Source: Bacteroidales bacterium
GTDB lineage: Bacteria; Bacteroidota; Bacteroidia; Bacteroidales; UBA932
DNA length: 25,167 bases
Assembly: GCA_016295455.1 (NCBI GenBank)
Contig: JAEDLE010000028.1
Span: forward strand, 1-25,167
Direction of reading: 5' to 3'
Position numbers and translations under genes: made by a program. Shown here piece by piece: positions 1 through 8,585 of the stretch. The notes under the pieces are model-generated. The model did not search any database, had not been told where the DNA came from, and saw only the letters and a program-made list of their open reading frames with translations. Numbering within the stretch: position 1 is the stretch's first letter; each line of letters starts with the position of its first letter.

Positions 1-3000
1 GTGAAGTTGCAAGCCACCTGGGCTATGGTATTCTTCACATATGACACCCATCTCTCGGATATGCCGGTCTTCGCGTCAACGTCATAATATACAGGCGCGA
101 TCTCGTTCTCTATGGTCGTGTATATGGTTGCGGAATCAAGGTCGTTCTGGTGGCCCTGGTCATCGTAGGTCCTTTCCATAGGAAGAGCCCAGCCGGCACC
201 TTCCTTGTAGCCCTCGACCCACCATCCGTCAAGCACGGAGAAGTGCATCACACCATTCATGGAGCACTTCTCACCGGAAGTACCGGATGCCTCCTGAGGA
301 CGGGTAGGATTGTTGAGCCATACATCCACGCCCTGTACGAGTCTCTTGGCAAGGGTGATGTCATAACCCGGAACGAACACGATCTTGCCGAGGAAACGCG
401 GATCCTTGGATATGTCCACAATCTGCTTGATGAGGTCCTGGCCGGCCTTGTCGGCAGGATGGGCCTTTCCGGCGAAGATGAACTGAACCGGCATCTCCGG
501 ATTGTTCACAATCGCATCGAGCCTGTCGAGGTCGCTGAAGAGCAGGGTTGCTCTCTTGTAGGTGGCGAAACGCCTTGCGAAACCGATGGTGAGGACGTCG
601 TCGCGGAGGGTCTCCTTGATGGTCACTATCTGCCTAGGGGTATAGTGGGAACCGAAATCAGGATTGGAGATCTTCTCCTTGACAGTATTTATGAGATCCC
701 TCTTAAGAATCTTCCTGACATCCCATACCTCACTGTCGCTGAGCTTGTAAACGCCGCCGAAGCAGGCCTTGTCATAGTGATGGGTCTGGAATTCAGGTCC
801 GAACACCTTGGCATGGAGAGCTTTCCACTCCTTTGCCGCCCAGGTCGGATAGTGTACGCCGTTTGTGACATAGCTGACGTGAAGTTCCTCAGGAAGATAG
901 CCCGGATACATATTCGCAAAGATATCCTGGCTCACCTTTCCGTGAAGCATGGACACACCGTTCACGTTCTGGGAGATGTTTGCGGCGAGTATGCTCATCG
1001 AGAACTTCTCGTTCACATCATATCCGTTGATCTTGCCCAGGCCCATAAGGGTCTCCCAGCTTACGCCCAGACGCTGAGGATAGTGGCCGATATACTGGCG
1101 GAGCATACCTTCGTCGAAGGCGTCATGTCCCGCAGGCACCGGTGTATGGGTGGTGAAGAGGGAGGAAGCCCTGACCACCTCGAGGGCCTGCCTGAGGTTG
1201 AGGCCGTCATTCTGTATGTATTCACGGAGCCTCTCGAGTCCGGTGAATGCGGCGTGGCCCTCATTGCAGTGATATATCTGAGGATTGAGGCCGAGGGTCC
1301 TGAGGGCGCGCACACCGCCTACGCCGAGGAGCAGCTCCTGCTTGAGCCTGTTCTCCCAGTTTCCGCCGTAAAGCTGGTGGGTTATCTGCCTGTCGTCCTC
1401 ACGGTTGGCCTCGAAGTCAGTGTCGAGGAGATAGAGGTCGGTACGTCCGACAGCCACTTTCCATATGCGTGCTACCACCTGTCTTCCGGGGAAGTTGACT
1501 GTGGTGGTGAGCCAGTTGCCCTGCGCATCACGTGCAGGCTCGGCAGGAATCTTGAGGAAATCCTGAGCCTGATATCTGGCCTCCTGCTCACCCTGAGGGG
1601 TAAGTATCTGGTCGAAGTAGCCGTATCTGTAGAGGAAGCCCACTGCGACGAGGTTCACGTTCATGTCGCTGGTCTCCTTGAGGTAGTCACCGGCGAGAAG
1701 TCCGAGTCCGCCGGAGTAGATCTTGAGGGATGAATCCAGACCGTATTCCATACAGAAGTATGCCACTGAAGGGTCTGTCCTCTTTGACTTCTCAGCCATA
1801 TAGGCATTGAATTCATCCATTACCTGTGAAAGGTGCGCAAGGAAGGTCTCGTCCTTCGCAAGCTGGTTGAAACGCTTGATGCTTACAAGGTCAAGGACGG
1901 CCATCGGGTTGTGGCCGTGGTTGTGCCATATCTCGGGATCGATTTCCTTGAAAAGAGCCTTGGCACTTTCATTCCAGCACCACCAGAGGTTCTTGGAAAG
2001 GGTCTCGAGGCCAGAGATGGCCTCAGGAAGGTGACGGGTCACCATCACGCTCTTCCAGGAAGGGGTGTTTACTGCAACATTGTTGATGCTCATATCTATG
2101 TTGAAATTGGTTTTATATTTCTTGTCAAGCCTTCCGAACATTTTCGCAAATGCCTTCGTATAGGCCTCGTCATAATACTCTATCTGCTTGTCCCACAATG
2201 CGATGTCCGCGACCTCACGGGCGTTGCGCATGTACCTTTCCATCGTCACCGCATCCAGGGAGGCAATCTCTTCGATCCTCGCCTTCACGGCGTCCACGAC
2301 CTCGTGGTAGTTCGAATCGTTCCTCTCCGCAACCGTGATTCCCGGATATGGCCTCTCGCCATAGTAGTCCCTCACCCAGAGGCCGAAGCCCGCGAGCGAG
2401 GTGGTAAAGGTAGGGACGCGGAACGCGAGCGCCTCAAGCGGCGTGTAGCCCCAAGGCTCGTAATAGGATGGGAACACCGCCAGGTCCATACCCACGAGCA
2501 GGTCATAGTAGCTCATTCCGAATATGCCGTCGTCGCCGTTGAGGTAGGACGGGATGAAGTAGACACTGACCTTGCCGTCTGAGTTGTCGAGCCTGAGCTC
2601 CTGCATCCTGTGGGTGATCCTGTCCCCTTCAGGGTACATCAGCACGTGTGACACCTGGGTGGTGTAGTTGACGTTCCTTCCCTCCTCGACCTTCACGGCC
2701 AGGGCCCTGTCGGCTCCGCAATGTCCCGCAGGAATCATTATGAAGGCGTGGATCTCGCGACCGTCATAGCCTTCGTTGCGCAGCCTTCCCAAGGCATCGA
2801 GGAAGACGTCTATGCCCTTGTTCCTGTACTCATATCTTCCGCCTATGCCGATCAGTACGGCATCCTGGGGCACAGCGTGTCCGCACATCGCCGAAGCGAC
2901 CTGGCGGAGACGGTTTCTGGCAGCCCCGCGCCTGACGGCATATTCATAGTCATCAGCAGGAGTGAAGCTGTTCTCGAATCCGTTCGGAGTGACCACGTCA

Positions 3001-3779
3001 ACCCGGCGGCCGAGAAGCTGGGCGCATTCGGCGGCAGTGATGTCGCTCACCGTGGTGAACACATCCGCATTCCAGGCGGCCTTCTTCTCCAAGGAGTGCA
3101 TTGCGCTCACGCAGAAGCGTTTGGCAACCTGGTCGCCGTCATAGCTCACCATCTTGTCATAGAGTTCGCAATTGTTGCCGGCGAGGCAGCGCCCGGTAAC
3201 CGTGGCATGGGTGGTGAAGGCTGTCGCTATCGGGAGCTCCGTCGAGCGGAGGTAGAGCACTCCGGCTCCGGTCTGCCACTCGTGGAACTGCGCGAGCACC
3301 CTCTCCCTCATGGTCAGGTTATGCCTGCAGAAACTCTCCACGACCTTTCCGGCAAGGTAGCCGAACACGGCGTTGGTCCTGTAGTCATAGTTGCCCGTTA
3401 TCGAATCCACCATATACTGCTCCCAGAGTCTCGCGAGTATGGAATCAGCCTCGCCCATATGCGGCTTGTAGTCGACCAGCACGGCGAGCGGCGAGCCGGG
3501 GATTTCCCATCTTCCGGTCCTCACCCTTATGCCTTCTTCCGCCAGGGCATTGCGCCAGCCGGCGAAGAGGGACTGGTCTTCCCTGAAGAAAGGTCCGCCT
3601 TCGGCATCCCACACGTCAGGACCAATGAGGATGTGGTGGTCTTCCTTCATCCTAGCCTTGACATTCAGGGCCTTGGTGGCGACAACGGTGTAAATGCCAC
3701 CCATTTTATTGCAAACTTCCCAGCTTACCTCAAAGAGGTAATCTGGGAGGATGGTGTTCAGATCTGTCATTTGACTCAT
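1..3779 (-). CDS. Fused glycogen synthase (GT3) / alpha-glucan phosphorylase (GT35), C-terminus cut by window edge
   Basis: The frame stays open from 3779 to base 1, giving 1259 residues without the C-terminus. The N-terminal part is a eukaryote-type GT3 glycogen synthase: it opens with FEVSWEVCNKMGGIYTVVA, has AFTTHATVTGR near residue 185 and TVSDITAAE near 240, and carries the GT3 signature VFPSYYEPWGYTPLEA with the paired glutamates E441 and E449. From about residue 665 it is an alpha-glucan phosphorylase: CMEYG, YSGGLGLLAGD, HCNEGHAAF, TTHTPVPAGHD, RRFATYKRATLLF, then EASGTSGEKCSMNG, where K1171 is the expected pyridoxal-phosphate lysine. GT3 enzymes use UDP-glucose; GT35 enzymes release glucose-1-phosphate. 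The start at 3779 overlaps the upstream stop as ATGA, implying translational coupling; an in-frame ATG at 3770 is the alternative. About 150 residues are probably missing, by comparison with the family. Domain calls are firm; that both halves are active is inference. Confidence 0.93.
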   Translation of the reverse strand, partial: MSQMTDLNTILPDYLFEVSWEVCNKMGGIYTVVATKALNVKARMKEDHHILIGPDVWDAEGGPFFREDQSLFAGWRNALAEEGIRVRTGRWEIPGSPLAVLVDYKPHMGEADSILARLWEQYMVDSITGNYDYRTNAVFGYLAGKVVESFCRHNLTMRERVLAQFHEWQTGAGVLYLRSTELPIATAFTTHATVTGRCLAGNNCELYDKMVSYDGDQVAKRFCVSAMHSLEKKAAWNADVFTTVSDITAAECAQLLGRRVDVVTPNGFENSFTPADDYEYAVRRGAARNRLRQVASAMCGHAVPQDAVLIGIGGRYEYRNKGIDVFLDALGRLRNEGYDGREIHAFIMIPAGHCGADRALAVKVEEGRNVNYTTQVSHVLMYPEGDRITHRMQELRLDNSDGKVSVYFIPSYLNGDDGIFGMSYYDLLVGMDLAVFPSYYEPWGYTPLEALAFRVPTFTTSLAGFGLWVRDYYGERPYPGITVAERNDSNYHEVVDAVKARIEEIASLDAVTMERYMRNAREVADIALWDKQIEYYDEAYTKAFAKMFGRLDKKYKTNFNIDMSINNVAVNTPSWKSVMVTRHLPEAISGLETLSKNLWWCWNESAKALFKEIDPEIWHNHGHNPMAVLDLVSIKRFNQLAKDETFLAHLSQVMDEFNAYMAEKSKRTDPSVAYFCMEYGLDSSLKIYSGGLGLLAGDYLKETSDMNVNLVAVGFLYRYGYFDQILTPQGEQEARYQAQDFLKIPAEPARDAQGNWLTTTVNFPGRQVVARIWKVAVGRTDLYLLDTDFEANREDDRQITHQLYGGNWENRLKQELLLGVGGVRALRTLGLNPQIYHCNEGHAAFTGLERLREYIQNDGLNLRQALEVVRASSLFTTHTPVPAGHDAFDEGMLRQYIGHYPQRLGVSWETLMGLGKINGYDVNEKFSMSILAANISQNVNGVSMLHGKVSQDIFANMYPGYLPEELHVSYVTNGVHYPTWAAKEWKALHAKVFGPEFQTHHYDKACFGGVYKLSDSEVWDVRKILKRDLINTVKEKISNPDFGSHYTPRQIVTIKETLRDDVLTIGFARRFATYKRATLLFSDLDRLDAIVNNPEMPVQFIFAGKAHPADKAGQDLIKQIVDISKDPRFLGKIVFVPGYDITLAKRLVQGVDVWLNNPTRPQEASGTSGEKCSMNGVMHFSVLDGWWVEGYKEGAGWALPMERTYDDQGHQNDLDSATIYTTIENEIAPVYYDVDAKTGISERWVSYVKNTIAQVACNF

Positions 3780-5320
3780 TTAGTCTTGGATGCAGCCTTT
3801 CGCGTCGCTTTCGCCTTTGCAGGTTCTGCCTTCACGGCTTTCGCCTTTGCAGGTTCTGCCTTCACGGCCTCCGCTTTCTTCGGTCTTCCGACCTTTGCCT
3901 TCACAGGCACGGCCTCCTTCACCGCTGCGGCAGCCTTGACTGCCTTTGCAGGCCTTCCGGCCTTTACCGGCTTTTCAGCCTCGGCAGGCTCCTCAAGCTT
4001 TGCGGCCTTCACTGCAACAGCCGGCTTCCCGGCCTTTTTCCCGGTCCTGGCCGGAGTCTTCTTCACGGCAGGGGAAACCGTCTTCGCTGCTGGCTTTTCC
4101 TCCTTTATGTTAGAAGCCGCAAATTTAACATCTAAAACTGACATTTCATCGTTAACCCTGATGATAAAGTCGCTTAAAACGTTCATATAGTTGATGAAAG
4201 CCTCGTACGGATTGTCATAAGGGTTGAAATATTTGTGCACTTCCCCGTCAGAGAAGAACTTGGTGCACATGTAGTAGAGATGGTCGCTCTCCTGCAGGTG
4301 GCCATAGTCATTCCAGAGGGCCTGGTTGTCGAGAATCGCGAGTTTCTCATACTGTGCATAGAGCTTGTTGTAGGCGTCCTGCTGGAGTTCGTTTCCGAGC
4401 CATGCGGTGAGGTCCCTCTCCTCGTCCGCCCAAGAGATGGTCTCCGGAACGTCGAGTGGGCCGACAGCCTTGTGGAGCTTGGAAACCTGAGCCGGGGTCG
4501 AGAACTGGAAGGTTCCGTCCGCGAGAACCGCCTGCGGAAGATGAGCCATGAACTCGAATATGCCGCTGGATGCAGGAGTGTGCTCTCCGAAAGTCTCGTA
4601 GTCCATGAAGAGGTTGATCACGTCGCCGCCGTCATTGACCGAGTTCTTGAGCCAGTTCAGATAGGTGTCGGCATTGAGGTTGCTGCCGGCGAAACGGAAC
4701 GCGATGTCATCGCTCAGGGTGTAGTTCCTAAGGAGCAGTTTGAGCCTTGAGGCATTCTGGGAGCTGTAGACATAGTTCGGGCTCCTCCATCCCATGATGT
4801 GGCGGGCACCCTCGGTGAGCATTGTGTGATATCCCATTCCGTACACGAGTTCTCCGATATGGTTGGAGTAGATGAGCTCGGTGTTCCTGAAGGTCACCGG
4901 GGTCACGCCGAAGTAACGCTCGATGGTCTCCTTGTGCCTGAGCACCTGATGCTTGAACTCGAGAGGGTTGGCCAGGGATGCGAGAGAGTGGTAGTAGGTC
5001 TCGCTGAGGAACTCCACGCAGCCGGTCTTTGCCAGCTCACGGAAGCTGTCGATGACCTCGGGAGCGTACCTGTCGAACTGCTCGAGGGCGGAACCGGAGA
5101 TGGAGAAGGATACCCTGAACTGACCGTCGCTCTCCTTGATAGCCTTGAGAAGGGTCTCGTTCATAGGAAGATAACACTTCTGTGCAACCCTCTTGAGAAT
5201 GGTTCTGTTGGCAAAGTCGTCGTAATAATGTGAATCCTTGCCGATATCGAAGAATCTATACAATCTCAATCTGGTTGGCTGATGCACCTGAAAGTAAAGA
5301 CATATTGATTTCTTTGCCAT
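3776..5320 (-). CDS. GH57 family alpha-amylase / glucanotransferase-like enzyme with Lys/Ala-rich tail
   Basis: The first 400 residues of 514 form a GH57 catalytic domain: HQP at 13-15, VEFLSETYYHSL at 102-113, FRNTELIYSN with the expected nucleophile E148, and LFMDYETFGEH with the expected acid/base D240. Family members hydrolyse or transfer alpha-1,4-glucan chains; which reaction applies here cannot be told from sequence. No signal peptide is visible, so it is probably cytoplasmic. Residues 405-514 are a low-complexity tail of Lys, Ala, Pro and Val with AT-hook-like GRPAK and GRPKK cores, resembling a histone H1 tail and not needed for GH57 folding. It lies 4 bp after the GT4 gene and overlaps the synthase/phosphorylase gene by ATGA, placing it inside the glycogen operon. 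The tail includes a recent 30-bp tandem duplication. Confidence 0.92.
   Translation of the reverse strand: MAKKSICLYFQVHQPTRLRLYRFFDIGKDSHYYDDFANRTILKRVAQKCYLPMNETLLKAIKESDGQFRVSFSISGSALEQFDRYAPEVIDSFRELAKTGCVEFLSETYYHSLASLANPLEFKHQVLRHKETIERYFGVTPVTFRNTELIYSNHIGELVYGMGYHTMLTEGARHIMGWRSPNYVYSSQNASRLKLLLRNYTLSDDIAFRFAGSNLNADTYLNWLKNSVNDGGDVINLFMDYETFGEHTPASSGIFEFMAHLPQAVLADGTFQFSTPAQVSKLHKAVGPLDVPETISWADEERDLTAWLGNELQQDAYNKLYAQYEKLAILDNQALWNDYGHLQESDHLYYMCTKFFSDGEVHKYFNPYDNPYEAFINYMNVLSDFIIRVNDEMSVLDVKFAASNIKEEKPAAKTVSPAVKKTPARTGKKAGKPAVAVKAAKLEEPAEAEKPVKAGRPAKAVKAAAAVKEAVPVKAKVGRPKKAEAVKAEPAKAKAVKAEPAKAKATRKAASKTK
3807..3866. repeat. 30-bp tandem direct repeat in the GH57 tail
   Basis: Two adjacent, identical 30-bp units (3807-3836 and 3837-3866) lie in the coding sequence of the GH57 C-terminal tail. 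Each unit encodes the decapeptide VKAEPAKAKA in the minus-strand frame. Because the unit is a multiple of three, copy-number change would lengthen or shorten the tail without breaking the frame. Confidence 0.9.
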
Positions 5321-5324
5321 AATA

Positions 5325-6620
5325 TCACTTGTTTAAAACTGATTCGTAAACTTTTTTCATCTTGGCGGTGGCGTTGTTCCACTTGAGGGTATTCACCTCG
5401 TCATAACCGTACTTGGCCGCGAAGGATGCAAGTGCCGGGTACTGGAGGAGAGCATAAATCTGGTCAGCCATCGCATCCACATCCCAGAAGTCCACCTTGA
5501 AGGCATATCTGAGGACCTCGGCGGCACCTGACTGCTTGGATATGACTGAAGGCACTCCTGTCCTCATCGCCTCCAGAGGGGATATGCCGAAAGGCTCGGA
5601 TACAGAAGGCATCACATAGACATCCGAGAGGGCGAACATCTTCTGCACATCCGCGCCCCTGAGGAATCCGGTGAAGTGGAAGCGGTCGGAGATGCCCAGC
5701 CTTGCGACCTGTCTGATAGCCCTGTTCATCATATCTCCGCTGCCGGCCATCACGAAACGCACGTTCCTGGTTCTCTTGAGGACCTTGGCAGCCGCCTCTA
5801 TGAAATACTCCGGACCTTTCTGGAAAGTGATACGGCCGAGGAAGGTGACCACCTTGTCCTTCACGCCTCTCTCCACAACCATATTGTCCCTGCCGCTGAA
5901 ATCCACGGCGTTGTGGACGGTAACGACCTTCGCAGGATCGATGCCGTACTTGGTAATGACTATGTTTCTGGTGAGATCGCTGACGGTGATGACCTTGTCA
6001 GCCACTTCCATACCCCTCTTCTCTATGGCGAAGACGCGGGTGTCGATGTTGTCCGCGCTTCCGCGGTCGAACGAGGTGGCGTGCACGTGGATTACCAGCG
6101 GCTTGCCGGACATCTCCTTGGCAGCGATTCCGGCAGGATAAGTGAGCCAGTCGTGGGCGTGGATGAGGTCGAACTCACCCTTGTGCTGCTGGGCTATGGT
6201 TCCGCCCACCATCGCATAGCGTGCGACTTCCTCCATGAGGTTGGAGCCGTACTTGCCCGAGAACTTGTATTTCTTGCCGTTCTGGAAGCGGAAATCCTTC
6301 ACCTGACGCTTCCTCTCCTCCTCCACGTGCGAGTGGAAGTCGATAGGATCCATATAAGGGACGAGGTTGCTGTCGATATGGAGGAACCTTACCTTGTCGA
6401 GGAACTCATCCACGGAGAGACCTTCCCTGTATGAGACAGGCACGTCGCTCGCGTTTATGATGGTCGTCGCGCTCTGGTCTTCGTCACCCGATGCCGACGG
6501 CATCACGAACAGGGTCTCCACCCCATTGTATGCCAGGCCCTTGACTATACCGTGGCAGGCTGTGCCCAGACCACCGGCGATATGAGGAGGGAACTCCCAT
6601 CCAAACATCAATACTTTCAT
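5325..6620 (-). CDS. GT4 family glycosyltransferase, glycogen/starch synthase-like
   Basis: This 431-residue GT-B fold enzyme opens with MKVLMFGWEFPPHIAGGLGT, the glycine-rich N-terminal loop of GT4/GT5 enzymes. It has HAHDWLT at 154-160 and a C-terminal nucleotide-sugar domain with GRITFQKGPEYF near 262-273 and the retaining-enzyme EX7E motif SEPFGISPLE (E342 and E350). There is no signal peptide or membrane helix. It sits between the debranching enzyme (3-bp gap upstream) and the GH57 gene (4-bp gap downstream). That context suggests action on alpha-glucan, perhaps chain initiation or elongation, but donor and acceptor cannot be read from sequence. It is GT4-like in length and lacks the long GT5 N-terminus, so calling it glgA would be unsafe. 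Confidence 0.9.
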   Translation of the reverse strand: MKVLMFGWEFPPHIAGGLGTACHGIVKGLAYNGVETLFVMPSASGDEDQSATTIINASDVPVSYREGLSVDEFLDKVRFLHIDSNLVPYMDPIDFHSHVEEERKRQVKDFRFQNGKKYKFSGKYGSNLMEEVARYAMVGGTIAQQHKGEFDLIHAHDWLTYPAGIAAKEMSGKPLVIHVHATSFDRGSADNIDTRVFAIEKRGMEVADKVITVSDLTRNIVITKYGIDPAKVVTVHNAVDFSGRDNMVVERGVKDKVVTFLGRITFQKGPEYFIEAAAKVLKRTRNVRFVMAGSGDMMNRAIRQVARLGISDRFHFTGFLRGADVQKMFALSDVYVMPSVSEPFGISPLEAMRTGVPSVISKQSGAAEVLRYAFKVDFWDVDAMADQIYALLQYPALASFAAKYGYDEVNTLKWNNATAKMKKVYESVLNK

Positions 6621-6623
6621 ATG

Positions 6624-8564
6624 CTATTCCTCCATATATTTTTCCATCACATAACCTATTCCCAGCAGGGCAGCCGTGCTGACCGCGGAGAAAATCGCCC
6701 CGTGCGGCTCGTGAGGAGGGTCTCCGTCATAGACCTCGGAGAATGCTCCCACGCCGTGCTTGTTGAGGTCATCATAGAAGCCCTCGCAGAGCCATTCGGC
6801 CTTCTTCATGAACGCAGCGCCCCTCATCCTGAACATCACCTCGATGTACTGATAGAGAGGATAGAGCCTGGTGCAGCCCTGGTGATATGCCAGGTCGCGC
6901 TCGATCTGCGAGCCCTCGTATACGCCCCTGTATTTCGGATTCCTTGGCGACAGGGTCCTTACTCCGCGGCTTGTGAGCAGTTCATCCCTCACCACCTTGA
7001 CTATCTTCGCCATATGCTCGTCATCCACCATTGAATATGGCAACCAGACAGCATAGAGCTGGTTGCAGCGGACGTCTGTGTTCTGGCCAGCGCCGTCGAC
7101 ATAGTCGGCGAGACAGTTCTTCACGTCGCACCAGAACATAGGCTGGAAGGTCGCCTTGGCCGCATCCCTTACCGGAGTCCACCTGTCGGTGAAGGCCTTG
7201 GAGCCCTTGCCCGGGAACCTGCCCTCCATCTCGATGGCGAAACAGAGGGTGTTGTACCAGAGTGCGTTGGTCTCGACCTGGTAGCCGGCCCTTTCGGTCA
7301 CAGGGAAGCCGTTGGCATATGCATTCATCCAGCTGAGGGCCACGCGCTCGGCCTGAGCCCAGATGAGGCCGTTCGGCTGGAGCGCAGCCTCTTTCCTGCA
7401 TCCCGGGGCATAGCTTTCGATGACGCCCCTGACGACAGGGCCGTATTTCTTCCATACCCTGCCCGGATCCGCGCCGAACTCTATGTACTGCTGGAGCACG
7501 TCGGCGAGCCTCAGGGGAGCTTCAATCTGGGTGGTCCTGCGGTAGAACCTCTCCTCGTTGTCGGCAATGAGATTGTCGAGTATCTCCTCGAACTCTTCCA
7601 TGTTGCCGTCGGCATAGAGGGTCAGGCCAGGAAGCGAATAGAGGGTCTCCCTGAGAAGACCGGTGTAGAGCCAGGAGAATCCGGCAGTGATCTGCTTCTT
7701 GCCGCCGCGGTCCCTCTTGAGGAGGTCTGCGCAGTGAACGAGCTGGTCGTGATAATCCTCGATTATTCCCGCCTTCTCCACGCCTGAAGAGAAGACCCTC
7801 TTCATGCCTGCAGGAGCAACCTCATTGACGGATGCAGAGAAGATCACCGTGTCACCTTCCTTCATCCTGAGGGAGAAGTGTCCCGGCACGAAGAGGTCCT
7901 CGACGCAGTCGAAGCCGCGGCGGTACTCGTCGGAATAGGTCACACCCTCGTACCAGTGAGGCTCGCTCACGAAGCTTGCGGATGAAGTGTTGAGCTGGAG
8001 GTTGAGGTCAGGGAAGCCCTGATACATGTTGAAGGCCACTCCGTTCCTGATTTCCCTGTAGTCGAGCACCGCCTCGTCATTCTTCCTGGTAAGGCAGTTC
8101 ACGCTCCTGAATGCCAGGAACGGCTTGAGCTCGAGGTCTAGTTTCGAAGGGGACTTCTCCAGATGATAGCTGATGAGAACCTGGTCGCTGTTAGGGACAA
8201 GCAGTATGGACTTGGTGAGGACCACCGCACCGACCTTGTAGGTGATTTCCGGAACCGGATCCGCCTTGAAGTCCACGATGTACTTGTGACCCCTCGGCTC
8301 GTAGATGGTTCCGTAGCGGTGGATACCCAGGTTGAAACGCTTGTCGTCGATAACCAGGGACTCGTCGAGGGACGAGAGCAGCAGGTACTGCCCACCACCG
8401 AACTCATCTACAGGAACGGCAAGGAGGCCGTGATAGCGCCTGGTGTTGCACGTCACGATGGACGTGTTGCAGTAGGCTCCCGTCTTGTTCGCAAGGATGA
8501 TCTCCCTCTTGAGCGAATATGACAGGTTCACAAGTTCAGCCTTGTTGAATTTCAAAAACGCCAT
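6624..8564 (-). CDS. Glycogen debranching enzyme, amylo-alpha-1,6-glucosidase (GH133)
   Basis: The 646 residues match a two-part bacterial debranching protein: an N-terminal beta-rich domain (about 1-265) with NKTGAYCNTS, NTRRYHGLL and LLSSLDESL, and an alpha/alpha-barrel GDE_C domain (about 290-640) with AGFSWLYTGLLRETLYSLPG and ETNALWYNTL. The family removes alpha-1,6-linked glucose stubs from glycogen and corresponds to the C-terminal half of eukaryotic debranching enzyme. It lies 21 bp after glgB and 3 bp before the GT4 gene, within one operon. Oddities: where most relatives I recall have an R-D pair before the LPGLTL segment, this protein has R305-E306, and it has SWMNA where many family members have a WMDA-type segment. 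Whether these affect catalysis or are normal for the Bacteroidota branch cannot be decided here. Confidence 0.93.
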   Translation of the reverse strand: MAFLKFNKAELVNLSYSLKREIILANKTGAYCNTSIVTCNTRRYHGLLAVPVDEFGGGQYLLLSSLDESLVIDDKRFNLGIHRYGTIYEPRGHKYIVDFKADPVPEITYKVGAVVLTKSILLVPNSDQVLISYHLEKSPSKLDLELKPFLAFRSVNCLTRKNDEAVLDYREIRNGVAFNMYQGFPDLNLQLNTSSASFVSEPHWYEGVTYSDEYRRGFDCVEDLFVPGHFSLRMKEGDTVIFSASVNEVAPAGMKRVFSSGVEKAGIIEDYHDQLVHCADLLKRDRGGKKQITAGFSWLYTGLLRETLYSLPGLTLYADGNMEEFEEILDNLIADNEERFYRRTTQIEAPLRLADVLQQYIEFGADPGRVWKKYGPVVRGVIESYAPGCRKEAALQPNGLIWAQAERVALSWMNAYANGFPVTERAGYQVETNALWYNTLCFAIEMEGRFPGKGSKAFTDRWTPVRDAAKATFQPMFWCDVKNCLADYVDGAGQNTDVRCNQLYAVWLPYSMVDDEHMAKIVKVVRDELLTSRGVRTLSPRNPKYRGVYEGSQIERDLAYHQGCTRLYPLYQYIEVMFRMRGAAFMKKAEWLCEGFYDDLNKHGVGAFSEVYDGDPPHEPHGAIFSAVSTAALLGIGYVMEKYMEE

Positions 8565-8585
8565 TTTGTCTGTATTTTATTATTT

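Noticed and set aside
150..1733. Long plus-strand open frame of 527 codons
   Set aside because: It is the antisense shadow of the phosphorylase half of the fused gene, whose minus-strand frame has clear GT35 motifs throughout.
2721..4190. Plus-strand open frame with an Ala/Phe/Thr-rich repetitive end
   Set aside because: The repetitive end is the antisense of the GH57 Lys/Ala tail and the rest is antisense to the GT3 synthase.
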